Position numbers and translations under genes: made by a program. Under the pieces are notes generated by a model that was given only the letters and a program-made list of their open reading frames with translations, did no database searches and was not told the DNA's origin. DNA of 64,000 bases from Pictodentalium vernedei (lineage: Eukaryota > Mollusca > Scaphopoda > Dentaliida > Dentaliidae): positions 828,098,786-828,162,785 of the forward strand of contig CM062297.1 in the NCBI GenBank assembly GCA_031216915.1. Direction: 5' to 3'. Shown here one piece after another: positions 10,424 through 20,028 of the stretch (its first letter is position 1; every line of letters starts with the position of its first letter).

Positions 10424-11233
10424 TTGAGTATAATCAGTCACGTTTCTTTTGTTTTACATTTAAATATTGCACTCGGTATACAATTGTTTACAGTATTTTG
10501 CTTAATAGAGTACTGGACACAGAGAATTCGTATCCCTGTCCCCATGATCTTTCACCACGGAACTTCCGCTTTTCAGCATAAAATCCATGTGTGGGATGTG
10601 GTACAGTTAAACGAAGTCACCGGTCACTTGGAATTGATTCGAACTCACGTCTTGTACCGGTATTGTCTCCATACAATGGAAGTAGGACGCGAACTGGTGA
10701 TGCCTCACATAGTGGTAATCGAACATGATGCTCGATTAGCAACCCCTCTGGAGGCAGCACGATCAAGCCGTACAAGTGTCATTCGTTATTGGAATGACCA
10801 ACGGTGGGACAGAACATATTATGATCAACGAATCCCTTATGAATCGGAGAATGGGATTGATGCATTCATCACATCTACTCCGGTCCGTTCATTTCGCCCT
10901 AGTGAATTTAGTCAGATCTCCCTACCTGAATTACCCCACGAATATCGGATGATAATTGGTGAAACATTCCATCATGTGCAGGTGGAACATACCTATGAAT
11001 GGGAAAGTGCACAATATAGTTATCAAGTCTTGCAATCCTCGCTTGAATTGTATGCAAGCCTTCGAATCTTTCAAGCCAGACAAAATTTAGTTGATGGAGA
11101 TGGGAGACAATGCGCGATATGCTTGTTGGACATCGTTGTGCCTCGTGCAGCATATCGTTGTCCTCGCTGTAATCAAATAGAGCATATCTACTGTGGGTTA
11201 ACTTGGATGCAGCAAAACTTTGAAGAAGCATAG
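10424..11233 (+). CDS. Accessory protein C2: membrane-anchored paralogue with truncated C4HC3 finger
   Basis: The frame is open from about 10424 to TAG 11231-11233 but has no early ATG; the first are internal (near 10542 in VPMIFHH), so translation may rely on a spliced leader or the start is lost. A hydrophobic segment (IALGIQLFTVFCLIEYW) lies near 10456-10510. The middle aligns with paralogue C1. The finger starts C-x2-C at 11111, then C-x2-C-x4-H-x2-C, but the stop comes before the last C-x2-C pair, so the second zinc site would be incomplete. No CxxC is seen in any frame just downstream. This paralogue is therefore probably inactive as a zinc domain, or a dominant-negative form; decay is simpler. 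Confidence 0.6.
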   Translation: MSIISHVSFVLHLNIALGIQLFTVFCLIEYWTQRIRIPVPMIFHHGTSAFQHKIHVWDVVQLNEVTGHLELIRTHVLYRYCLHTMEVGRELVMPHIVVIEHDARLATPLEAARSSRTSVIRYWNDQRWDRTYYDQRIPYESENGIDAFITSTPVRSFRPSEFSQISLPELPHEYRMIIGETFHHVQVEHTYEWESAQYSYQVLQSSLELYASLRIFQARQNLVDGDGRQCAICLLDIVVPRAAYRCPRCNQIEHIYCGLTWMQQNFEEA

Positions 11234-11371
11234 CTTTGATTATACGGCCTTCTATTATCAGTTTTTCCCCACCAATCGAATAATGATGTAGAAAACTTAG
11301 AAATATAGGTATTGTTATCAATATCAGTTAAATTTTATTTTTGTTTAGGTTACTTGAGAATGTAATTCCTT

Positions 11372-11383
11372 AAGAGAAAAAGG
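11372..11383 (+). other. Polypurine tract
   Basis: AAGAGAAAAAGG lies immediately before TG at 11384. A purine run next to TG is the usual plus-strand primer position at the start of a 3' LTR. Confidence 0.55.
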
Positions 11384-11919
11384 TGATTCCTGTTGTCTGG
11401 AGGCGTTCCACTAGTATCAACCGTTTAACTGTTAATAAGATAGAATCCATGTCTCTTAACCTGGTAGTGTCTGATCCTGGTTGTGGATTCCCGTCACGAT
11501 GTTCTAACCGTGATGCTATACATCCTGGTCACCACATGTGATTGGTCATCCTGGTTCCATGGGTCAGGGCATCTGGGTCCCTTTCATCAATTCTGGAGTT
11601 CATCTGATCCAGACTCGAGCTCCGATAAATTTACCGGACCTCGCGTCTTGGTTGGGAGGATTGTAACGAAATGCCCTCCACGGAGCGCGTCGGGTTAACC
11701 TCCATGGAGTGCGTCGGATTCATATTATTGCACTTGGGAGTCTCGGTTCCCAAAGTGTTAATCAGAGTGGCCAAGTCCTACTTGGTAATAATTCTCTGTT
11801 GAATAAACTTTAATAATTATAAACGCTGTTCTCAGGCACAGTTATGTAATTTTATGCATATTCCCAGTCTATTTGAATTGCATAACATCAGTGCAACTGC
11901 CCTAAAAGTTCTCTGCACA
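11384..11919 (+). repeat. Probable 3' LTR (3' boundary uncertain)
   Basis: It starts TGATTCC after the polypurine tract, is noncoding, and has a polyadenylation signal at 11802-11807. A CACA at about 11915-11919 is a possible CA-type end, giving about 536 bp. The 5' LTR is outside the window, so no pairwise check is possible. The end could fall anywhere between about 11840 and 11920. Confidence 0.45.
11802..11807 (+). terminator. Polyadenylation signal AATAAA in the LTR
   Basis: AATAAA followed by AT-rich and then TG-containing sequence, at the position expected for the R/U5 part of an LTR. Confidence 0.45.
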
Positions 11920-12214
11920 CTTGGTACAGAAGTGGAGCCTGAGACACGAAATTAGACAATAGTCTGACCTATAGTAACCTTACTAAGGTGTTTTCGACAG
12001 AATCTGATATGATTGGCATAATTAGCTAGTATAAGCCTAACCTATGATAACCCCATCAGAATGCTTTTGACAGATTTTAGCATTGTATACTGACCCGGCC
12101 TAACCTTAACACACCCAGTATCACTTTCAGCTCTGAGAATTGTGCAAGATAGCACGTTCGATGGGCGTTACTAACGGTGTCAAAATTGTGCACCTACCAA
12201 ATGCCAGTGTCCTT
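11920..12214. other. Unassigned flank with a diverged ~70-bp direct repeat
   Basis: Two diverged copies of a roughly 70-bp unit (CTRACCTATRRTAACC ... CRGAATSYTTTCGACAG-like) occur near 11965-12100. No gene seen. Confidence 0.3.
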
Positions 12215-12641
12215 TTAAGGTGATTCTAAAGTCATGGCTGCCAACATGGAAGCCAGAAACACAGAAAAATGGGAACATTTAATTGAACAATAACTTGGCA
12301 ACGAAACAGCCTTGTCCTTGGATACCAGGGTTGGGGGGGAATGGTCATGTCACATAGAACGTGATGGGACCTGCAAAATATGCATTTAACAAATTTACGA
12401 GTCATTTGGAGACATTAGAAAATTTGTACTGTCAAAAAGTCGGAAATGGCGTGGACAGGTTTTCAAAAAATAGCGAGACGCCTCACCTCCCAATGAACAA
12501 CCAACGTGAGCTATCAGTAATGTACTGCAGCAGTTGAGTCTTAATTTTTCATAAAACACACCGAAGATAGGACTAAGCACGTTGTCTACCTGGGTCGTTT
12601 CAGTCTCAAAAGTGTCCGCCATGTTTACGGTGGGAAATTAA

Positions 12642-15016
12642 GGTGATTCTAAAGTCATGGCTTCCAACATGGAAGCCAGAAACACAGAAACATGTTAACA
12701 TTTCATTGAACAATAACTTGGCAACGAAACAGCCTTGCCCTTGGATACCAGGGTTGGGGGGAATGGTCATGTCACATAGAACGTGATGGGATCCGCAAAA
12801 TATGCATTTAACAAATTTACGAGTCATTTGGAGACATTAGAAAATGTGTACTGTCAAAAAGTCGGAAATGGCGTGGACAGGTTTTCAAAAAATAGCGAGA
12901 CGCCTCACCTTCCAATGAACAACCAACGTGAACTATCAATAATGTACTGCAGCAGTTAAGTCTTAATTTTTAATAAAACACATCGAAGATGGGACTTAGC
13001 ACGTTGTCAACCTGGGTCGTTTCAGTCTCAAAAGTGTCCGCCATGTTTACGGTGGGAAATTCAAAAGACTGAAGGTTGTGGGCAACATTGCGACAAAAGA
13101 TCTCGCCACATGTCCCGTAAATTCTCATGACAATGCCACTGCTGAAATTCTAATTGTCGATATATCTCAAGGGAGGCAGACTAATAGGGGCAAATTGCAT
13201 TGATTGTCTTTTCTATGTAAATATACTTCCCTCACCAACTGAAGCAATTAATTTGTTTACATGGATCGACCTTGCCATTAGTTTGTATTCAAGCGCCAAA
13301 ATTACCAATAGAGAACAAAAATTTCAATTTTCTTTAATTAACAAAACGGTGACATATAGTGGAATTAGAAACCCATGTTGTATTCTTTCGTTGTTGAAAT
13401 ATTCGTAAACTGGTTGCTTTTTCACTTCTTTTAATCGCAAATCGGGGGAACTATTGTTCGTCATGTAATATTGATGGTTAACTTTATTGGTCTGTCATTC
13501 GGCCCCGTTTCGGTCTGGTTTCGGTGAGTTCCAGAAATAATGCTCCTAATTTTGCGATCTGGTGTGATTTACATTGCGAATCATTGTAAACGATGCATTT
13601 CATTAAATTTGTTTGCAATCCACAAAGATCATCGATAATTTCGAGTAATCTGTGGGCTATTAGACTCATGCCTGCAAGTGTTTGTTGATCGAAGTTGTTG
13701 TCACCGGAAAGCCACATGCGTTGGTAAGGCGCTTGTTCAAAGTGCGAAAAATAATATTTTTTTCTGTCTATCCACCCCACTAGACCTCCTAATCACAAAT
13801 AAAATATGACAGAAGTGTGAACATGAAATTTTTCTCTAGAAAATTATTTTATTAGTCGTTGCATAGAAATTCTCCACGAAAGTGAAGTATGGCAACACAC
13901 ACAAGGCACAATCGAGCTTCAAATTTTTGGGAACGGGTCAACTCGCTACCGGGTCAAGTCGCCACGGGTCAACTCCCATCAAAAAAAATAATACAAGGTA
14001 GGTTTCTGACACAACGTGAGTTTATTCATGATCCAAAACATGGCATTTAACACATTAAAAACACTTTTATACATTAACCACCTTATCGGATTTTTTCAAT
14101 AATTGGACGAATATTTTATACTTTGAGCACTGGAAGTATTGGTCAATCGATATGACTTATTGGCGGAATTCAATTCCATAACTTCCTTTCGAGCCTGCAT
14201 GTAGTCCTGGTAGGTGATTCCAGTGTCACACTTTTTCAACTTTGAAAACTCCTTTTTTTAGTTTCCAACCAATAACTTGAGCTGTAATTGGCAGAATCAA
14301 ATAAAATTTGTTGTGTAGGTTCAGCAACATAAAATGCAGGTCAAGTCAAATCAGGGTTTGATCCGACAATTTTTGCCAGAGTTATGTCCCTTTTTCAATT
14401 TTGAAAAATTCTATTTTTTGTGGTGTGTGTGGGGGGGGGGGGGGAGTTGTGGCCACGCAGTCTTTTATTTTCTATTATTGGGATTTGACGATACACTTTC
14501 AACAGGGTCATTTCATGTCAAGACAGTTTTACTTGTGGAAGAGGGCAGAACAGATATATCACTTGTATGGCTAATATTTCCAGGGGCGGTCAACTAGATT
14601 ACTGATTAGTGCGGTGTGCCATACTTTTGAACTGTAAATAGTTCCCTGTGCAAAAATGGCTGGACCAGTGCATGCAGTGGTCCATCAAAAAATTAAATAA
14701 ACATACAATTGGATTTATTTTTTAAAAAGTTATGACTCAACTGTTGTTCTCTAGTGCACATAGAAAACATATTCTTCAATGTGAGATTCATATTTTAAGT
14801 TTTTGTGGCAGGAAGTTGACCGTGAGTTAGGGATTTTCAAAAGCATTTTTTGGTGAGTAAATTCTTTTTTTAAAATTTTTTATCACATTTTTGTAATCTA
14901 TTAGGTAGGAAGCAATCATTCATGTATTAAATAACCATTACTATTGAAAAGTAATGAAAAAAACATCATGTTTTCGACCTGTCCACTCAAACTACAATCT
15001 TCAGTTTAGAATCACC
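12642..15016. mobile_element. Inner TTAA-flanked DNA transposon nested in its own sister copy
   Basis: GGTGATTCTAAA at 12642 to TTTAGAATCACC at 15016 (2,375 bp), flanked by TTAA at 12638-12641 and 15017-15020. The body is near-identical to the outer copy across both halves. At the uninterrupted joint the inner copy reads GGGAAATTCAAAAGACTGAA (13054-13073). The outer copy, with the insertion removed, reads GGGAAATTAAAAACACTGAA, so a TTAA present only in the outer copy was the target. Internal G-runs lie at about 14431 here and 16377 in the outer copy. Confidence 0.85.
13484..13780 (-). CDS. Unknown 98-codon frame conserved in both nested elements (inner copy)
   Basis: An open minus-strand frame with a non-repetitive, protein-like sequence (SGDNNFDQQTLAGMSLIAHR ... 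LTETRPKR). The outer copy holds the same frame at 15441-15698 with few changes. No known transposase motif is seen. It could be the end of a decayed transposase, a captured host exon or chance. Conservation alone is weak evidence because the copies are nearly identical throughout. Confidence 0.25.
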   Translation of the reverse strand: MGWIDRKKYYFSHFEQAPYQRMWLSGDNNFDQQTLAGMSLIAHRLLEIIDDLCGLQTNLMKCIVYNDSQCKSHQIAKLGALFLELTETRPKRGRMTDQ

Positions 15017-15440
15017 TTAAAAACACTGAAGGTTGTGGGCAACATTGCGACAAAAGATCTCGCCACATGTCCCGTAAATTCTCATGACAATGCCACTGCT
15101 GAAATTCTGATTGTCGATATATCTCAAGGGAGGCAGACTAATAGAGGCAAATTGCATTGATTGTCTGTTCTAAGTAAATATTCTTCCCTCACCAACTGAA
15201 GCAATTAATTTGTTTACATGGATCGACCTTGCCATTAGTTTGTATTCATGCGCCAAAATTACCAATAGAGAACAAAAATTTCAATTTTCTTTAATTAACA
15301 AAATGGTGACATATAGTGGAATTAGAAACCCATGTTGTATTCTTTTGCTGTTGAAATATTCGTAAACTGGTTGATTTTTCACTTCTTTTAATCGCAAATC
15401 GGGGGAACTATTCTTCGTCATGTAATATTGATGGTTAACT

Positions 15441-15698
15441 TTATTGGTCTGTCATTCGGACCCGTTTCGGTCTGGTTTCGGTGAGTTCCAGAAATAATGC
15501 TCCTAATTTTGCGATCTGGTGTGATTTACATTGCGAATCATTGTAAACGATGCATTTCATTAAATTTGTTTGCAATCCACAAAGATCATCGATAATTTCG
15601 AATAATCTGTGGGCTATTAGACTCATGCCTGCAAGTGTTTGTTGATCGAAGTTGTTGTCACCGGAAAAGCCACATGCGTTGGTAAGGCGCTTGTTCAA
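15441..15698 (-). CDS. Unknown frame, outer-copy counterpart
   Basis: Same sequence as the inner-copy frame for about 80 residues. One extra A in GGAAAAGCC (about 15663) shifts the N-terminal portion, so this version starts differently. No domain recognised. Confidence 0.25.
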   Translation of the reverse strand: MNKRLTNACGFSGDNNFDQQTLAGMSLIAHRLFEIIDDLCGLQTNLMKCIVYNDSQCKSHQIAKLGALFLELTETRPKRVRMTDQ

Positions 15699-16973
15699 AG
15701 TGCGAAAAATAATATTTGTTTCTTTCTATCCACCCCACTAGACCCCGTATCACAAATAAAATATGACAGAAGTGTGAACATGAAATTTTTCTCTAGAAAA
15801 TTATTTTATTAGTCGCTGCATAGAAATTCTCCACGAAAGTGAAGTATGGCAACACACACAAGGCACAATCGAGCTTCAAATTTTTGGGAACGGGTCAACT
15901 CGCTACCGGGTCAAGTCGCCACGGGTCAACTCCCACCAAAAAAAATAATACAAGGTAGGTTTCTGACACAACATGAGTTTATTCATGATCCAAAACATGG
16001 CATTTAACACATTAAAAACACTTTTATACATTAAGCACGGATTTTTTCAATAATTGGACGAATATTTTATACTTTGAGCACTGTAAGTATTGGTCAATCG
16101 ATATGACTTATTGGCAGAATTCAATTCCATAACTTCCCTTCGAGCCTGCATGTAGTCCTAGTAGGTGATTCCAGTGTCACACTTTTTCAACTTTGAAAAC
16201 TCCTTTTTTTAGTTTCCAACCAATAACTTGAGCTGTAATTGGCAGAATCAAATAAAATTTGTTGTGCAGGTTCAGCAACATAAAATGCAGGTCAAGTGAA
16301 ATCAGGGTTTGATCCAACAATTTTTGCCAGAGTTATGTCCCTTTTTCAATTTTGAAAAATTCCATTTTTTTGTGGTGGGGGGGGGGGGGGGGGGGGAGGT
16401 GTGGCCACGCAGTCTTTTATTTTCTATTATTGGGATTTGACGATACACTTTCAACAGGGTCATTTCATGTCAAGACAGTTTTACTTGTGGAAGAGGGCAG
16501 AACAGATATATCACTTGTATGGCTAATATTTCTAGGGGCGGTCAACTAGATTACTGATTAGTGCAGTGTGCCATACTTTTGAACTGTAAATAGTTCCCTG
16601 TGCAAAAATGGCTGGACCAGTGCATGCAGTGGTCCATCAAAAATTTAAATAAACATACAATTGGATTTATTTTTTAAAAAGTTATGACTCAACTGTTGTT
16701 CTCTAGTGCACATAGAAAACATATTCTTCAATGTGAGATTCATATTTTAAGTTTTTGTGGCAGGAAGTTGACCGTGAGTTAGGGATTTTCAAAAGCATTT
16801 TTTTGGTGAGTAAATTCTTTTTTTAAAAATTTTTATCACATTTTTGTAATCTATTAGGTAGGAAGCAATCATTCATGTATTAAATAACCATTACTATTGA
16901 AAAGTACTGAAAAAAACATCATGTTTTCGACCTGTCCACTCAAATGACAATCTTCAGTTTAGAATCACCTTAA

Positions 16974-17399
16974 ATGCGAGAACGCATACTATTAGCACAG
17001 GATACCCACAGGATGCCCTACTATCCCGGAATGGAAGTAAGGGGTTAAGAAATACCTCTCCGCCATCTTGGGGTATAAGTGGTGTTCTGTGGTGTTTTAT
17101 GACGTCAATTGAAACAAGATCTGCACGAGTATGTACGAATCAAACTGTATATAAACCAACGGAAACACCCGACTTGTTACGGCTCTTGTTTCATTGGTCG
17201 AGATTCATTTTCATTCGCTCCGTGTGGCGCTCTCATTCGTCATTCATTTTCATTCACCTTTGTGCATTAGACCAAGTTATTAGACAAGTCACACCTCCGA
17301 GAAAGTGATTTTCATCATATTTCGGTTATAAAGAGTTAAACTAAAACACTATACGCTTGTCTATAAAACTTGTTGTAAAACCAGTACCTTGCATCAAAA
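16974..17399 (+). promoter_or_regulatory. LINE 5' leader with a TATA-like sequence
   Basis: About 400 bases precede the ORF1 ATG at 17400. TATATAAA occurs at 17148-17155, and short CATTTTCATTC repeats follow at about 17205-17255. Jockey-type LINEs usually have internal promoters without TATA, so the motif may be incidental. Confidence 0.25.
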
Positions 17400-19270
17400 A
17401 TGTCTCAGAATTATAAACATCAGGCCACGGCCACAGCAGCTACCATAAAGGATAAAAAGAGGGAAGAAAGGAAGGACGACAGAAAATCCAGAAGAGAAAG
17501 AGAAAGAGCAGCTAGGAGAGCCTCTACGGGAAAGGTTAGTAGATTTACTAATAATGAATCTAGGGAGGGACCCAGTCTGGTAGCGGAGCTTGCCACTCTT
17601 AACCAAACTGTTAACACCTTAGGTGCACAGTTAGAAGGTCTCAGGAAGGAAATCAAGGACAAAGATGCGGAAATAGCTAGGCTCGGTTTAGTCATAGCAA
17701 ATGCTACCAGGCTTGGTGTTCCGAGCAGTATGCCTGATACTGCCTCGGAAGTAGTTCCACTCACCCCTGGCTCTCCTCCAAGGGAGATTCAGGTGGTGGT
17801 GGATGTTCACCCACTCCACTCCCCACTCTCAGATAGTGGTAATAACTTCCTAGCAATAAAAACAAATGACAGTAGCAGTACAGATGATAAATCCAGCAAC
17901 TCAGCAACTCCAGCAATCTCCGCATTGGTGGAGGGCATAAGCCCCAGTTCGTATGCGGAGGTTGCTGGGGCTGCTGGGAAAAAGGCAATCAACAGGAGCC
18001 TCTCCCTAAAGGATCCGAAGGACCCTCTAAATGCCAAAAGCTTCAGTCCTGACAAGCCACTCTCGGAAATGTTCAGTAACAGCCTGGAAGACTTAAATGA
18101 GATTAGCCTACCTGATAGGAGACCCTCCTCCAACAAGGATACTGAAAGTAGAGTCCACACCCACAGTAAAACTCCCCCAAAAAGGAAACTAAACAGGGAC
18201 AATGCAGACTCAGATTCAGAGCTGCCGGAGATCACGAACGAGGAGGGCTTCAACACCATGATTGAACGGGAAATCAAGAGGTGTAGGAGCTTAATTCCTC
18301 GCCCGTGCTCTTCTGGTTCTGGCTCTGCCCCAGTTCAGGACCATGCCAATACTGGTACTGAAACAAACAAAGCTACTGATACCAATAATGTCTTCAGCCT
18401 CTCTGACACATCACCTGAAGTACCTACGGCACTAGGCCAGCCAACTCAGTTAACGCCCAGAAATGCGCCACTGCCTACCCCACTCATGGAAATGAGCTTC
18501 TCCGCGGCGATCAAAAAGAATGCTGGCGGCCTAGGACAGATAAGAGACGCTAGGAAGAAAGTTGGTAACCCCGCCCCTAACAAAACCAACAGCACCAGGG
18601 AGGGCAGGGGGTACAGCCCCCCCCCCCCAACCTCACTGCAGTACTAACTAGGGTTCATCCCGACACACCCAGTGGAGCCATAAACCTTAGCCTAAATAAT
18701 TGCAAGTGGGAGAGATTCCACTCCAAAGCCACGGGCAAGGTCACGTGGAAAATTAAAGTTACCTGCCCCGACAAGGAAACCAAGACAAAAGTAATCAGAG
18801 ATGGGATCCACATCAATGGCAGGTGGCACGCTGGGGAGGAATACAATACCTCCTCAGCGCCCATACAGTGCCACAAATGCCAAAAGTTCGGGCATATGGC
18901 CAACAAATGCAGAAGGAATTTAACCTGCATGAATTGCGGAGAATCACACCTCACCAAATCATGCAGGCTAAAGTCCCCCTCTTGCCCCAACTGTAAAGGA
19001 AGCCATCCTAGCAGCTACCGGGGGTGCCCTCATTTTAAAAAAGTAAAAACCGCCATCCAGCTGAAAAACCTTAATCTCATCAAGCCTGACAATGCGTCAT
19101 CTCCTCATACTGTCAGCTCCCTTATCGCCGGATCCCTTTACTCAATACTAAGTAAACATGTCAAAACCAATCTGTCTGACATCTGCCAAGATGTCAGCCG
19201 ATCGGCGTCCAGACTTTTCAAGACGCATATTTCGGAAACACTAATAAAAGCCGTTATCAGCTCAGACTAA
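17400..19270 (+). pseudogene. LINE ORF1: nucleic-acid-binding protein with coiled coil and three CCHC knuckles (one frameshift)
   Basis: ATG 17400 starts a basic N terminus (KDKKREERKDDRKSRRERER), then a leucine-rich coiled coil at about residues 60-100, then a long low-complexity region. The first frame ends at 18647, because a run of about 12 C at 18619-18630 has shifted it. The shifted frame is open through the RNA-binding core to 19270 and holds three zinc knuckles at about 18870-19030: CHKCQKFGHMANKC, CMNCGESHLTKSC and CPNCKGSHPSSYRGC. In the family ORF1 coats the RNA and chaperones target-primed reverse transcription. ORF2 begins about 50 bases downstream. Confidence 0.8.
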
Positions 19271-19323
19271 AACACCTGTCTAACCAACATCTAAAGCACT
19301 GCTACTAATCCCCGACCCTCGTC

Positions 19324-20028
19324 ATGAATAAGCTACAAATAGCCGTGTGGAACGCTAGAAGCGTTAATAACAAAAAACTCCAAATGGGACGATACTTCGC
19401 AGATACAGACATTATCTGTATCTGCGAAAGTTGGCTTCAACCCAGCAAAAACTTCTCAGTAAGCGGGTTCAGCACTATTAGAAGAGACCGACTAATCACC
19501 ACAGGTGGCGGCGTCGCTCTTCTAATAAAGCAGAACATCAAAACCAAAACCATAAAAACTAATCACCTCGATGCAGAGGTGATTGCCACTGAAATCACTA
19601 TTGACAATAAAAACATCGCGATTGTTTGTTATTATAACGACCCAAGCAAAATTGTTTCCGACACTGTCTTTGAATTTTTTACGAAGAAATACAAACACTG
19701 CATTTTCCTCGGCGACTTCAATGCCAAACACCTGTACTTTGGCTGTAACAAATCCACCCCTAACGGTGAAGCCCTCCTTGAAATCACAAAAAAGCATAAC
19801 CTTCATGTGGTAATGAACGACAGCTCTGCAACTTATATCAGTAATAACCCATTATTCTCATCCGAAATCCTCGATCTAATTATCGCCAGTGACTCCCTGA
19901 TAAATCACATCGATGACCACTGGGTCGGCGATGACGACTTAGGCAGCGATCACCTCCCGGTCCATGCCTCACTGCAGTTAGGAAATGGCCCACTCAGGTA
20001 CCCCCCCAACTCTCCACAGAAATTTTAG
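19324..20028 (+). pseudogene. LINE ORF2 part 1: APE-type endonuclease
   Basis: ATG 19324. Motifs in order: VWNARSV (Asn), CICESW (metal-binding Glu), LGDFNAKH (catalytic Asp/Asn) and LGSDHLPV (catalytic His). These are the landmarks of the apurinic-like endonuclease that nicks the target in non-LTR elements, and all appear intact. The frame is lost at a C-run near 20000. The RT continues after further C-runs (20083-20103). Confidence 0.85.

Larger units (their letters stand above)
1..11919 (+). mobile_element. Large Ty3/gypsy env-bearing LTR element (provirus), 5' end outside window
   Basis: A continuous plus-strand series reads macro domain, aspartic protease, RT, RNase H, integrase, Env, then at least three accessory frames, a polypurine tract and a probable 3' LTR. 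The domain order PR-RT-RH-IN-ENV is that of Ty3/gypsy errantivirus-like elements. Gag, the first half of the macro domain and the 5' LTR lie before base 1. What is visible is already about 11.9 kb, against roughly 7-8 kb for a complete ordinary gypsy element, because of the extra genes between env and the LTR. The copy is damaged by one frameshift in pol, one in env, one or two in the accessory genes, and eight in-frame TGA codons. The 3' boundary is uncertain. Confidence 0.85.
12219..16969. mobile_element. Outer TTAA-flanked DNA transposon, interrupted by a copy of itself
   Basis: The left end GGTGATTCTAAA at 12219 follows TTAA (12215-12218). The right end TTTAGAATCACC finishes at 16969 before TTAA (16970-16973). 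The ends are inverted repeats and TTAA is the target duplication, as in piggyBac-type elements. Its two halves, 12219-12637 and 15021-16969, are separated by the inner copy. Without the inner copy it is about 2,372 bp. No transposase was recognised, so it is probably non-autonomous. Confidence 0.8.

Noticed and set aside
10908..11321. 137-codon minus-strand frame over the second zinc-finger gene
   Set aside because: The plus-strand frame aligns with its paralogue; the minus frame is a shadow.
11930..11960. Primer-binding site after the LTR (a second element starting here)
   Set aside because: TGGTACAGAAGTGGAGCC does not convincingly match a tRNA 3' end that I know, and no gag follows.
17420..18277. 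Long minus-strand frames opposite LINE ORF1
   Set aside because: Shadows of the plus-strand ORF1, which has the coiled coil and zinc knuckles.
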